Below, one piece after another: positions 51,297 to 60,174 of a DNA stretch of 64,000 nt. The first letter of the stretch is position 1, and every line of letters starts with the position of its first letter. The stretch comes from Hyphomicrobiales bacterium (GTDB lineage Bacteria > Pseudomonadota > Alphaproteobacteria > Rhizobiales > Rhizobiaceae): NCBI GenBank assembly GCA_900466005.1, contig UEGQ01000008.1, positions 124,001 through 188,000 on the forward strand. The letters run 5' to 3'. The position numbers were made by a program, and so were the translations under genes. Under the pieces are notes generated by a model. That model ran no database searches. It was not told the DNA's origin and saw only the letters and a list, made by a program, of their open reading frames with translations.

Positions 51297-51949
51297 CCAC
51301 CCCGCGCAAACGCGTCGTCGTCTTCATTTCCGGCGGTGGCTCCAACATGATGGCGCTGCTGGCGGCGACCGAAGCTGCGGATTTTCCGGCCGAAATCGTC
51401 GGCGTGATCTCCGACAAGGCGTCCGCCGGCGGCCTCGCCAGGGCGGCTGCGAAAGGCATTCCGACCTTCGTTTTCGAACGCAAGGCCTATGCCGGGAAGG
51501 CGGAGCACGAAGCGGCGATCCTCGCGAAGCTCGGCGAGATCGCGCCGGACCTGATCTGCCTCGCCGGATACATGCGCCTTCTGTCGGCCGATTTCATCCG
51601 GTCCTATGAGGGGCGCATCCTCAACATTCACCCTTCCCTGCTGCCGCTTTTTCCGGGGCTGCACACCCATCAGCGGGCGATCGACGCCGGCATGCGCGTC
51701 AGCGGCTGCACCGTGCACTACGTCACCGCCGGCATGGACGAAGGGCCGGTGATCGCCCAGTCCGTCGTGCCGATCCTTCCCGACGACACGGAAGACAGCC
51801 TGGCGGCGCGCGTGCTCACCGTCGAGCACCGGACCTATCCTCTCGCGCTGAAGCTCGTCGCCGAGGGCAAGGTGCACATGCGCACCGACGGCACGGTCGA
51901 ACGGGCCGGCTTCTCCGGCGATCCGTCCGCGACACTCGTTTCCGCCTGA
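51293..51949 (+). CDS. purN: Phosphoribosylglycinamide formyltransferase
   Basis: Adds a formyl group from 10-formyl-THF to GAR in purine synthesis. The 218-residue protein has [41 protein letters not shown] and [17 protein letters not shown], with the conserved catalytic Asn/His/Asp. It follows purM with overlapping stop and start. Confidence 0.96.
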   Translation: MTTPRKRVVVFISGGGSNMMALLAATEAADFPAEIVGVISDKASAGGLARAAAKGIPTFVFERKAYAGKAEHEAAILAKLGEIAPDLICLAGYMRLLSADFIRSYEGRILNIHPSLLPLFPGLHTHQRAIDAGMRVSGCTVHYVTAGMDEGPVIAQSVVPILPDDTEDSLAARVLTVEHRTYPLALKLVAEGKVHMRTDGTVERAGFSGDPSATLVSA

Positions 51950-51969
51950 CGCCGGGGCGCACCGAAGCG

Positions 51970-52770
51970 CTACCCCTTCTTCTTGCGCGATCCCATGAAG
52001 ACCTCCGCCGCCTTCGCCTGCAGGCTGCGCGGGGCAAGTCGCGTCGAAAACGCCATGATGCGGTTGGCAAGGCCGGTGACGACCGCCGGCCTGCCGGCGT
52101 AGAGCGCCCGAAGCCCCTCGTCCACCACGGGTTCCGGCTGCATGAGGTCGGCGCGGGCGCCCCATTTCAGAATATGGCCAGCGCGCGCCCAGAAGTCCGT
52201 TTCCGTCGGTCCCGGACAAAGCACGGTGACGACGACCTTGCGCCGGCGCAGTTCCTCGTGCAGCGCATGCGCAAACGAGAGCACATAGGCCTTGCTGGCA
52301 GCATAAACCGCGTAACCGGGAATCGGCTGAAAAGCCGCGGTGCTTGCGACGAGCAGAACGTGACCACCGCCCCGCCCCACCATATCGGCGGCAAAAGCAT
52401 GGGTAAGCTCGGTGAGTGCGCCGACGTTGACCGCCACCATGCCGCCAACCGCCTCGGCCGGCTGGGCATGGAAGCGTCCGTGGAGCCCGAAGCCGGCATT
52501 GTTGATCAATGTCTCGACCACGATGCCGCGCGCGTCGACGGCGCGCTTGAGAGCCTGCACTGCGCCGGAGGCGGTGAGATCGGCCGGCTCGACCGCAATC
52601 TCGACGCCGTGGCCGGAACGAAGCGCTTCGGCGAGTTCCTCGAGATGGGCCGCGTGCCTGGCGGAAACGACGAGATTGTAACCACGCCGGGCGAGCGCCT
52701 CGCAGAAGGCGCGGCCGAGCCCGCCCGTCGCTCCCGTCACAAGAGCCCATTTCGGCGCGCCGTCCGCCAT
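51970..52770 (-). CDS. SDR family oxidoreductase
   Basis: A classical short-chain dehydrogenase/reductase of 266 residues. The cofactor motif is TGATGGLGRAF; LINNAGFG and the active-site Tyr-x3-Lys in YAVYAASKAYVLS follow, with PGPTETDF. The ATG at 52770 is used; the frame continues 20 residues further. It ends in a basic SRKKKG tail. It converges on purN with only 20 bases between stops. Substrate unknown. Confidence 0.9.
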   Translation of the reverse strand: MADGAPKWALVTGATGGLGRAFCEALARRGYNLVVSARHAAHLEELAEALRSGHGVEIAVEPADLTASGAVQALKRAVDARGIVVETLINNAGFGLHGRFHAQPAEAVGGMVAVNVGALTELTHAFAADMVGRGGGHVLLVASTAAFQPIPGYAVYAASKAYVLSFAHALHEELRRRKVVVTVLCPGPTETDFWARAGHILKWGARADLMQPEPVVDEGLRALYAGRPAVVTGLANRIMAFSTRLAPRSLQAKAAEVFMGSRKKKG

Positions 52771-52894
52771 AACCGTTTCCTTCCAATCGAGGGAGATGCC
52801 GCAAGATAGCCACCGCCGCCGGGGCGTCAACAGCGGCCGTCAGACCCGCAACGGCGGACCGTCATGCCCCGTCCACCGCCGGCAAGCAGGGTTA

Positions 52895-52910
52895 GGTCCA
52901 GTTTTGGACC
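52895..52910. promoter_or_regulatory. Palindromic site upstream of the omptin gene
   Basis: Perfect six-base inverted repeat GGTCCA-GTTT-TGGACC about 100 bases before the omptin start. It looks like an operator for a dimeric regulator. No regulator gene adjoins it; function is inferred from position only. Confidence 0.4.
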
Positions 52911-53005
52911 GCGACGAACCCAGATATGGCCCATGCAAGCCATTGAAGAGAAAAGCCTTCTTCTCGTATTGAGAACCCACGAAATGTTCAGCCGTGGGGG
53001 TCTCT

Positions 53006-53956
53006 ATGCATTACCGGAACTTCAAATCGGCAGCGGCCTGCTGCCTCCTGCTCACCGCACCGACTGCGGCGCTCGCAGAGGACACGCTGTTCTCCTCGTC
53101 CGATGGGAGCTTCGTGATCTTCGGCGGCGTCGGGCTCGCCAACGTCAAGGCCGACGAATTCGTCTACAACAACGGCAAGAAGCTCAGTGAGCTCAACTGG
53201 GAGAGCAAGGGCATCACGCTCTTCACCATCGGTGCCGACGCCCAGCTCGACAAGAACTGGAGCATCCGCGGCGATTTCAACGTCGGGACCGGCGGCGACG
53301 GCCACATGGTCGACTACGACTGGATGAGCGCGACGCACGACGAGTGGAGCGACCGGTCCACCCACCCCGATACCCAGCTCGACCACTATTTCAGCGGCTC
53401 GCTGGAAGTCGACCGCGCCGTCTACAGCGACGACAGCACCAATCTCGCCGTCGGCGTCGGCTTCCGCTACACCGACGTCAAATGGACCGCATATGGCGGC
53501 TCCTACATCTATTCGAGCGGCGACCCGCTCTTCCGCGACCTGATCGGCACCTTCACCCCCGGCGAAAAGGGCATCAGCTACCAGCAGCAGATCCCGGTCG
53601 GCTTCCTCAGCGTCAACGGCGAGCACAAGGTCGGCAAGTTCACGATCAGCGGCGGCGTCGAAGGCGGCCTGAGCTTCGGCATCGACGACATCGATGATCA
53701 CTGGCAGCGTGACCTGCGCTTCTATGACAGCATGAAGGCGGCCCCGATGCTCGGCGCCAAGGTCTCCGTCGACTACGCACTGACCGAGAGCGCCTCGCTC
53801 TACGTCTCCGGCGCCTACCAGCAGGTCTTCCACGCCTATGGCGACATGAAGTACTACGACACGACGACGGACACGCTCGTGGGTTCGGAGCAGGACGCCG
53901 CCGGCGCGACCTTCCAGTCGATGTCGGTGTCTTTCGGCCTCAAGGGCACGTTCTGA
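53006..53956 (+). CDS. Omptin-family outer membrane protease
   Basis: A 316-residue outer-membrane beta-barrel aspartyl-type protease of the omptin (OmpT/Pla) family. The signal peptide ends after APTAALA (residue 24). The catalytic pairs are Asp103/Asp105 in MVDYDWMSATHDEW and Asp230/His232 in IDDHWQRD, matching OmpT D83/D85 and D210/H212. RSTHPDTQLDHYF and GGSYIYSS are hallmark omptin segments. It ends with F, as barrels do. The ATG at 53006 is used; a GTG at 52994 is possible. Omptins are mainly gammaproteobacterial, so this is notable. It stands alone with an upstream palindrome and a terminator. Confidence 0.9.
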   Translation: MHYRNFKSAAACCLLLTAPTAALAEDTLFSSSDGSFVIFGGVGLANVKADEFVYNNGKKLSELNWESKGITLFTIGADAQLDKNWSIRGDFNVGTGGDGHMVDYDWMSATHDEWSDRSTHPDTQLDHYFSGSLEVDRAVYSDDSTNLAVGVGFRYTDVKWTAYGGSYIYSSGDPLFRDLIGTFTPGEKGISYQQQIPVGFLSVNGEHKVGKFTISGGVEGGLSFGIDDIDDHWQRDLRFYDSMKAAPMLGAKVSVDYALTESASLYVSGAYQQVFHAYGDMKYYDTTTDTLVGSEQDAAGATFQSMSVSFGLKGTF

Positions 53957-53966
53957 CGAGACCTCC

Positions 53967-53991
53967 GGGGCGGTGCGACAGGCGCCGCCCC
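53967..53991 (+). terminator. Terminator after the omptin gene
   Basis: Ten-pair hairpin GGGGCGGTGC/GCGCCGCCCC (one G-T pair) with loop GACAG, just after the stop and between convergent genes. A short TTACT follows, so strength is moderate. Confidence 0.72.
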
Positions 53992-54003
53992 TTACTCTAC
54001 CAG

Positions 54004-54627
54004 TCAGCCTTCCTGGGCCTGCAACGCCGCCGCCCGGAGAAGACTCTCCCGGTTCAGCGCCGCCCATTGCAGCAGCATGATCGTCTTGGCGTCGCAGATC
54101 GCGCCCGTCCCGATCATTTCCAGCGCCTCGTCGAGGGCGATCTCGGAGAGTTCCAGATCCTCGTGCTCGTGGTCGAGGCCGCCGCCATCGGCCACCTTAT
54201 CGGCGGCAGTCACCGTCGCGGCGTAGAAATAGACCTTCTCCGTCAGCGATCCGGGCGAGGTGTAGGCCGCAAACAGGAAACGGGGGCTATCGATCCGGTA
54301 GCCGGTTTCCTCGAGCACCTCGCGGCAGACCGCCGCTTCCGGATCCTCGTCGTCGACAGCCCCGGCCGGAACCTCCAGCAGGAAGGCCGGATCACCCATC
54401 AGGTGGACCGGAATGCGGAACTGCCGCACGAGAACGACCGTCTCGCGCGTCGGATCGAAGAGCAGAATCGCCACCGCACGGCCGCGGTCGAAGACCTCCC
54501 AGACGAGTTCGGTCTCACGGCCGTCATCACGGCGATAGTCGAAGGTGACGCGCCGCAGATGGCTCCAGCCCTTCCAGAGCGTCTCGTCCTTGCGGATGGT
54601 GATCCCGGTACGGTCGAACTTGCTCAT
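54004..54627 (-). CDS. NUDIX hydrolase, NudK-like (GDP-sugar pyrophosphatase)
   Basis: A 207-residue Nudix enzyme. It aligns by eye with E. coli NudK (GDP-mannose hydrolase) over its whole length: GRAVAILLFDPTRETVVLVRQFR, the Nudix box AGAVDDEDPEAAVCREVLEETGY (given by its positions 85-107), TSPGSLTEKVYFY and LDEALEMIGTGAICDAKTIML. The usual specificity is GDP-mannose or ADP-ribose; which applies here is not visible. The start overlaps the molybdopterin oxidoreductase stop (ATGA). Confidence 0.85.
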   Translation of the reverse strand: MSKFDRTGITIRKDETLWKGWSHLRRVTFDYRRDDGRETELVWEVFDRGRAVAILLFDPTRETVVLVRQFRIPVHLMGDPAFLLEVPAGAVDDEDPEAAVCREVLEETGYRIDSPRFLFAAYTSPGSLTEKVYFYAATVTAADKVADGGGLDHEHEDLELSEIALDEALEMIGTGAICDAKTIMLLQWAALNRESLLRAAALQAQEG

Positions 54628-56744
54628 GCCGGGTCCTTTGTAAGCCAGACCTTGTTGTCGTGGAAGGCGGCACCACCGTGGGGCGCGACCGCGTCGGCCC
54701 CCGTCAGCACGTTGATGCCCTCGCCGTCGACATGCGCCTTGTTCGGCCAGATCCCCTCGGCGACCAGCACGCCCGGCTTCACCGCCTCCGTCACGCGGGC
54801 ATGGATGCGCAGCTCGCCGCGCCGGTTGCCGATGCGCACCAGATCACCGGGTTCGATACCGAGCCGCACCGCGTCGGAAGGATTGATCATAACCTCCGGC
54901 CTGCCCTCCTTTTCGATGGAGGTGCGGGTCTCGGAGAAGCTCGAATTCAGGAAATTGCGCGCCGGCGAGGTGGCAAGGCGGAAGGGATGTTCGGCGTCCG
55001 CCACCTCGATGAGATCCACTTGGTCCGGAAAGACGGGCAGCCGCTCGACCGGCCCGAGAATGCCCACGGAGGCCGGCGGGCGGTTCGGCGCCGGAGCCCC
55101 TGCCCAGTCGGGACGGAAGCGGAACTTCCCGTCGGGATAGCCGAAGCCACTGAGGAAATGCGCCTCCTCGAAAGGGGGCTGGCATTCCAGCCACTTTTCT
55201 TCGGCCAGCACTTCGAAGCCCGGTTTGCCGCTCGCCTTCAGCATGCGGTCAATGTGCTCGCGCTCCGTCAGGCCGAAGCCCGGGCGGTCGGCGACGCCGA
55301 GGCGTTTGGCAAGTTCGTCGATGACGAAGAGGTTGGTGCGCACCGTCGACGGCGGCTCGACGAGCTTCGGCCCGAGCAGGATATGGCTCTGCCCGCCGGC
55401 ACGATAAATGTCGTCGTGCTCGACGAACATCGTGGCCGGCAGCACAATGTCGGCAAGCTCGGCCGTCTCGGTCATGAACTGCTCGTGAACCGCGACGAAG
55501 AGGTCATCGCGCAGGAAGCCGCGCTTCACGAGGCGCTGCTCCGGCGCGACATTGGCCGGATTGGTGTTCTGGATCAGGAGCGCCGCCACCGGTCCGCGGT
55601 GGCGCAGTGCCTCCGCGTCGCCGGTCAGCACGCGGCCGATCTGCGACTGGTCGAGGACGCGGACGTCGGGATCGAGATAGGAGGTACCCGTCAGTTCCGC
55701 CTTGTTCAGACGGAAGATGTCACCGTTGTTATGGAAGGCGCCGCCGCCCTCGTACTGCCAGCTGCCGAGCACGGTCGGAACACTGAGCGCCGCGTGCATG
55801 GAGGCGACACCGTTGCGGCTGCGGGCAAAGCCGTAGCCGAGGCGGAAGAAGGTCCTCTTCGTCGTGCCAACGAGCCGCGCGAAGGCCTCGATCTCCTCGA
55901 CCGACAGTCCCGTGATCGCTGCCGCCCATTGCGGCGTGCGGGTTTCGAGATGCGCCTCCAGCCCCGCCGGATCGTCGGTGAACTTCTCCATGTAGGCGCG
56001 ATCGGCATGACCGTCGCGGAAGGCGATGTGCATGACCGCGCAGGCGAGAGCCGCATCGGTTCCGGGCCGGAGAATAAGGCCGAGATCCGCCTGCTTCATC
56101 GTCGGGTTGTCGTAGACGTCGACGACGACGATCCTGGCGCCACGCTCCTTGCGGGCGCGGGTCGCGTGCGTCATCACGTTGACCTGGGTGGCGACGGCAT
56201 TGGTGCCCCAGATGACGACGCAATCGGCCTTTGCCATCTCGCGCGGATCGACGCCGCGCAGCGCCCCGGTGCCCATCACATAACCGGTCCAGGCCATATT
56301 GGTGCAGATCGTGCCCATGAAGCCGGAATAGCGCTTGGCATGGCGCAGGCGCTCGATCGAGTCGCGCTGTACCTGCCCCATCGTGCCGGCGTAGAAATAG
56401 GGCCAGACCGCCTCGCTGCCATGCACCTGCTCGGCCTTGACGAAGGCGTCGGCGATCTCGTCGAGCGCCTCGTCCCAAGAAACCTCCTGCCAGACACCCT
56501 CGCCCTTGCCGCCCTTGCGCCGCTTCGGCGTCAGCAGCCGTTCCGGATGGTAGAGCCGCTCGGCGTAGCGGGCGACCTTGGCGCAGATGACGCCGGCGGT
56601 GTAATCGTTGTCGGCGGCCCCGCGGACGCGTCCGATGCGGCCATTTTCGTCGATATCGACGTCGAGCGCGCAGGTGGATGGACAGTCGTGCGGACAGGCC
56701 GTATGACCGACGGAACGGGTTCGGATGGGGCTCGCTAAGTTCAT
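54624..56744 (-). CDS. Molybdopterin oxidoreductase (DMSO-reductase family)
   Basis: A 706-residue cytoplasmic enzyme (no Tat signal) of the DMSO-reductase family. The N-terminal [4Fe-4S] motif is CPHDCPSTC...C (Cys17, 21, 25, 54). The molybdopterin domain shows VVIWGTNAVATQVNV and VVDVYDNPTMKQADLGLILRPGTDAA (split). The dinucleotide-binding C-terminal domain ends DAVAPHGGAAFHDNKVW. Cys147 in GTICTNMAWTG is a possible Mo ligand, unconfirmed. The ATG at 56744 is preferred over an earlier one. Electron partners are not adjacent. It is coupled to the NudK-like gene. Substrate unknown. Confidence 0.88.
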   Translation of the reverse strand: MNLASPIRTRSVGHTACPHDCPSTCALDVDIDENGRIGRVRGAADNDYTAGVICAKVARYAERLYHPERLLTPKRRKGGKGEGVWQEVSWDEALDEIADAFVKAEQVHGSEAVWPYFYAGTMGQVQRDSIERLRHAKRYSGFMGTICTNMAWTGYVMGTGALRGVDPREMAKADCVVIWGTNAVATQVNVMTHATRARKERGARIVVVDVYDNPTMKQADLGLILRPGTDAALACAVMHIAFRDGHADRAYMEKFTDDPAGLEAHLETRTPQWAAAITGLSVEEIEAFARLVGTTKRTFFRLGYGFARSRNGVASMHAALSVPTVLGSWQYEGGGAFHNNGDIFRLNKAELTGTSYLDPDVRVLDQSQIGRVLTGDAEALRHRGPVAALLIQNTNPANVAPEQRLVKRGFLRDDLFVAVHEQFMTETAELADIVLPATMFVEHDDIYRAGGQSHILLGPKLVEPPSTVRTNLFVIDELAKRLGVADRPGFGLTEREHIDRMLKASGKPGFEVLAEEKWLECQPPFEEAHFLSGFGYPDGKFRFRPDWAGAPAPNRPPASVGILGPVERLPVFPDQVDLIEVADAEHPFRLATSPARNFLNSSFSETRTSIEKEGRPEVMINPSDAVRLGIEPGDLVRIGNRRGELRIHARVTEAVKPGVLVAEGIWPNKAHVDGEGINVLTGADAVAPHGGAAFHDNKVWLTKDPA

Positions 56745-56820
56745 GCCCGCATGTATATGGCAAGCGGCAGGCGCCTTAAAGGTCCATTCCAAGAATTCAT
56801 AAGAGCCATCGGAAACACAG

Positions 56821-57672
56821 ATGAACTACCGCCACATCTACCACGCCGGCAACTTCGCCGATGTGCTGAAGCACGCCGTGCTGGCGCGCCTGATCGTGTA
56901 TCTGCAGCAGAAGGACAAGGCTTTCCGGGTGCTCGACACGCATGCCGGCATCGGACTCTACGACTTCTCCTCCGAGGAGGCGCAGAAGACCGGCGAGTGG
57001 CGCGACGGCATCGGCCGGCTGATGGAGGCCGAACTTCCGGAGGGCGTCGCGGCCCTGCTCGCACCCTATCTCGACGCCGTCCGTACGCTCAATCCGCAAG
57101 GACCGATCACCCGCTATCCCGGCTCGCCGAAGCTCGCGCGAATGCTCTTCCGTCCTCAGGACCGGCTTTCGGCGATGGAGCTCCATCCGGACGACAGCCG
57201 CGCGCTCGCTCGGCTGTTCGAGGGTGACTACCAGGTGCGGGTGACCGAACTCGATGGCTGGCTCGCACTCGGCGCGCATCTGCCGCCGAAGGAAAAGCGC
57301 GGCATCGTGCTCGTCGATCCGCCCTTCGAGGAGGCGGGCGAGTATGAGCGGCTGGTCGACGGCCTCGCCAAGGCCTATCGCCGCTTCGCCACCGGCACCT
57401 ACTGCCTCTGGTATCCGATCAAGAAGGGCGCGCCGGTCGGCGAATTCCACGAGGCGCTGAAGGCACTCGACATCCCGAAAATGCTCTGTGCCGAGCTTTC
57501 GGTGCGCAGCGATCGCGAGACGACGGGGCTCTCCGGCTCCGGCCTCGTCATCGTCAATCCCCCCTTCACGCTGAAGGACGAATTGCATCTGCTGCTGCCC
57601 GAACTGAAGCGCATCCTCGCGCAGGATCGCTACGCCTCGCAACGTTGCTTCTGGCTGCGCGGAGAGAACTGA
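56821..57672 (+). CDS. rlmJ: 23S rRNA (adenine(2030)-N6)-methyltransferase RlmJ
   Basis: Methylates A2030 of 23S rRNA. The 283-residue protein starts MNYRHIYHAGNFADVLKHAVL, the diagnostic RlmJ N terminus. RVLDTHAGIGLYDF is the SAM-binding loop, and VLVDPPFEEAGEY is the catalytic DPPF/Y motif. It is divergent from the molybdopterin oxidoreductase across 76 bases. Confidence 0.96.
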   Translation: MNYRHIYHAGNFADVLKHAVLARLIVYLQQKDKAFRVLDTHAGIGLYDFSSEEAQKTGEWRDGIGRLMEAELPEGVAALLAPYLDAVRTLNPQGPITRYPGSPKLARMLFRPQDRLSAMELHPDDSRALARLFEGDYQVRVTELDGWLALGAHLPPKEKRGIVLVDPPFEEAGEYERLVDGLAKAYRRFATGTYCLWYPIKKGAPVGEFHEALKALDIPKMLCAELSVRSDRETTGLSGSGLVIVNPPFTLKDELHLLLPELKRILAQDRYASQRCFWLRGEN

Positions 57673-57752
57673 GGAAGCCGTTTCCTGCGGCGTCGATCAC
57701 CCTTGACCTCTTGCCGGTTTGACAACATTCTGGCCGCAAACGGGAGAGAGCC

Positions 57753-58157
57753 ATGGGTGCGAAAATCCTCGTCAGCGTATGCCTCGCGATCGTCGCCACG
57801 GCGCTTTCGGCAACCGGCAGCCAGGCCGCGACACCGCGTTGCGACGACGCGGCCGTCGTCGGGTCGGTCGAAAGCCGGTTCTCCCGCAACAACCGGCAAT
57901 TCCTGAAGATCGATCTCTCGATCGCCGACTTCGGCATCGTCCGCGAAACCGGTTTCCGGCCGACCGACGAGACGCATCGCGTCGAACGGCGCTTCTGCCA
58001 TGCGACGGTCATCACCAGCGACGGCCTCGGCCGCAATCTCTGGTATCTGATCGAAAGCACCTGGGGCTTTGCGGGCCTCGGTTCATCCGTCGAATTCTGC
58101 ACCGACGGCCTCGACCCGTGGCACGTCTACGGCGCCCGCTGTGCATCCCTCCGCTGA
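57753..58157 (+). CDS. Small secreted cysteine-containing protein of unknown function
   Basis: A 134-residue protein with a signal peptide (cleavage after GSQA, residue 25). The mature part of about 109 residues has four cysteines (30, 82, 116, 130), enough for two disulfides, and aromatic strands such as NLWYLIESTWGFAGLG. It lies three bases before the RNase T2 gene. I do not recognise a named family; the close spacing suggests a role tied to that nuclease. The start is supported by a good Shine-Dalgarno-like GGGAGAG. Confidence 0.78.
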   Translation: MGAKILVSVCLAIVATALSATGSQAATPRCDDAAVVGSVESRFSRNNRQFLKIDLSIADFGIVRETGFRPTDETHRVERRFCHATVITSDGLGRNLWYLIESTWGFAGLGSSVEFCTDGLDPWHVYGARCASLR

Positions 58158-58160
58158 CCG

Positions 58161-58832
58161 ATGCGAACGTCTGCTCGACTGAACGTGCTGCGCGCGGCCG
58201 CTCTCGCCGGTGCCATCCTCGCCCTCCCCAACGGTGCGGGCGCGGATGAACCGCCGAAGCCTTCCCGTTTCGACTTCTATGTGCTGGCGCTCTCCTGGTC
58301 GCCGACCTTCTGCGCGAGCCCCAAGGCCTCCGGCAACCGGGACCAATGCGGCGACGGGAAACGCTATGGGCTCGTGGTGCACGGGCTCTGGCCGCAGAAC
58401 GAACGCGGCTATCCGGAAAACTGCCCGAGCGACCAGCCGCGGCACGTGCCGGACAAGCTCGGACGCATGCTCTTCGACATCATGCCGAGCATGGGGCTGA
58501 TCGGCCACCAGTGGCGCAAGCACGGCACCTGTTCCGGACTCAGCCAGGTGGACTATTTCGCACTCACCCGCGCGGCCTACGAGCGCATCCGGATCCCCGA
58601 CACGCTGAAAGCCGCGGGAAAACCGATGACCGTCGACGTCGACGCGATCGAGACGCAGTTCACGCGCGCCAATGCCGGCCTGTCTCGCCAGGCACTGGCG
58701 ATCACCTGTGAACGCGGCAAGCTCTCGGAGATCCGCGTTTGCCTGACACCGGAGCTTGCCTTCCGCGATTGCCCGGCGATCGACGCGCAGGCCTGCTCCC
58801 TCTCCTCCGTCACCGTGCCGCCGGCACGCTGA
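58161..58832 (+). CDS. Ribonuclease T2 family protein, periplasmic
   Basis: A 223-residue RNase T2-type endonuclease. The signal peptide ends near NGAGA (residue 28). The two catalytic boxes are CAS I HGLWPQ and CAS II HQWRKHGTC, with the conserved FYVLALSWSPTFC and paired cysteines. It cleaves RNA to cyclic phosphates, likely in the periplasm or outside. It is directly downstream of a secreted cysteine-rich protein and 20 bases upstream of a GST gene. Confidence 0.93.
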   Translation: MRTSARLNVLRAAALAGAILALPNGAGADEPPKPSRFDFYVLALSWSPTFCASPKASGNRDQCGDGKRYGLVVHGLWPQNERGYPENCPSDQPRHVPDKLGRMLFDIMPSMGLIGHQWRKHGTCSGLSQVDYFALTRAAYERIRIPDTLKAAGKPMTVDVDAIETQFTRANAGLSRQALAITCERGKLSEIRVCLTPELAFRDCPAIDAQACSLSSVTVPPAR

Positions 58833-58852
58833 ACAACCGAACTGGAAGAACG

Positions 58853-59449
58853 ATGAAACTCCTCTGCTCCTCCACCTCGCCCTATTCCTCGAAAGTGCGC
58901 ATGGCGCTCCGCTATCTCGACATGGAAGCAGAGGTGGTGCGTGTCGCCACCACGGAAGACCCGCCGGAACTGATCGACAACAATCCGCTCGGCAAGATCC
59001 CGACGCTTCTCACCGGCGGCGACGGCCCGATCTTCGACAGCCGCGCCATCATGCACTATCTCGACCGTCGCTCGAAGGGCGGGCTCTATCCCCGCAAGAA
59101 CCACAAGCGCACGGAGGCCGAGGTGCTCGAGGCGCTCTGCGACGGCATTACCGACTGCCTCATCGCGATCGTCTACGAGCGGCGCCAGCGCCCGGAGGAG
59201 CGCATGCACCAGCCTTATATCGACCGGCAATGGCAGAAGGTGAGCCGCGGGCTCGATCACCTGAACGCCCATCTGCCGAAGACCGGCAAGTCGCTCCATG
59301 GTGGGCACTTCTCGCTCGCCGCGCTGATCGGCTATCTCATGCTGCGCTTCCCCGGCGAGTGGGAGGACGGACGCACGGCGCTGGCCGCCTGGCCGCAGAA
59401 GTTCGAGAAGCGTTTCGAAGACTATGCGGAACTCAAGCCGCAGGCGTGA
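58853..59449 (+). CDS. Glutathione S-transferase family protein
   Basis: A 198-residue cytoplasmic GST. The N-terminal thioredoxin domain has CSSTSPYSSKVRMAL with the active-site Ser in STSPYS, NNPLGKIPTLL and FDSRAIMHYL. A helical C-terminal domain follows. The ATG at 58853 is used; an extension overlaps the RNase T2 gene. It may share a transcript with the two genes upstream and ends at a strong terminator. Confidence 0.9.
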   Translation: MKLLCSSTSPYSSKVRMALRYLDMEAEVVRVATTEDPPELIDNNPLGKIPTLLTGGDGPIFDSRAIMHYLDRRSKGGLYPRKNHKRTEAEVLEALCDGITDCLIAIVYERRQRPEERMHQPYIDRQWQKVSRGLDHLNAHLPKTGKSLHGGHFSLAALIGYLMLRFPGEWEDGRTALAAWPQKFEKRFEDYAELKPQA

Positions 59450-59481
59450 TTTTTTCGCACAACGACGGCAAGACAAAAAAA

Positions 59482-59510
59482 GAAAAGCCGGGCACTGGGC
59501 CCGGCTTTTC
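59482..59510 (+). terminator. Bidirectional terminator after the GST gene
   Basis: Perfect 11-bp inverted repeat GAAAAGCCGGG/CCCGGCTTTTC with a seven-base loop, preceded by an A-rich run (for the minus-strand gene) and followed by TCGTG. It separates convergent GST and outer-membrane protein genes. Confidence 0.88.
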
Positions 59511-59532
59511 TCGTGATATCGTCCTGCGGCGA

Positions 59533-60174
59533 TCAGAACTTGACGCCGATACCGACCTTGACACTGTGATCGTCGAAACCGCGCGAGACGGTCGTGCCGT
59601 CGAGGCTGAAGTCGCGCTTCTGATAGTCGCTGTACCGGTACTCGATGCGAGCCGTGATGTTGTCGGTGACCATGGCTTCGACACCGGCACCGACGGTGTA
59701 GCCGGCGGCGATCTTTTCATCCGAGTCCGTGGCGCTCTCGAGCTTGTTGTTCGAGAGTGCGAGACCGGCGGTACCATAAATCAGGAAGGGATTCATGTCG
59801 TAGCCCACGCGGCCACGGAGAGACCCGTTCACGCCCTGCGTACCCGTGAGGCCGGGACCGGCATCGCCATCTTCGCCGGTGTAGGCGATGTCGGCTTCCG
59901 CACCGTAGACGATCTGGCCGTTCTGGAAGTTGTAGCCGCCGTAGAGCGAGCCGCCGAAGCCCTTGGCGTCATAGTCGCCGCCGCCGAAGCGGCCCCAGTC
60001 GTAATTGGCGGTGGCACCGACATAGGCACCGGCCCAGTTGCTGACGGGCGCGCTGTAGCTTTCGGTCGCGGCAGGAGCCTCGGGGATCTGATCGACGGCG
60101 TCGGCGGCCTGAGCGGTCGAGAACGTCGCGACACCGGCGGCGGTTGCCATGAGGATCATAACGAGTTTACGCAT
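59533..60174 (-). CDS. Outer membrane beta-barrel protein (RopB/Omp25-like)
   Basis: A 213-residue outer-membrane protein of the eight-stranded OmpA-like barrel type. The signal peptide ends AQAADA, the mature start has SNWAGAYVGATANYDWG, and it ends with VKVGIGVKF (terminal Phe). Family resembles rhizobial RopB and Brucella Omp25/31. A strong AAAAGGAG precedes the ATG at 60174. It is divergent from the SDR gene across an A/T-rich region. Such proteins are often abundant and envelope-stabilising. Confidence 0.9.
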   Translation of the reverse strand: MRKLVMILMATAAGVATFSTAQAADAVDQIPEAPAATESYSAPVSNWAGAYVGATANYDWGRFGGGDYDAKGFGGSLYGGYNFQNGQIVYGAEADIAYTGEDGDAGPGLTGTQGVNGSLRGRVGYDMNPFLIYGTAGLALSNNKLESATDSDEKIAAGYTVGAGVEAMVTDNITARIEYRYSDYQKRDFSLDGTTVSRGFDDHSVKVGIGVKF

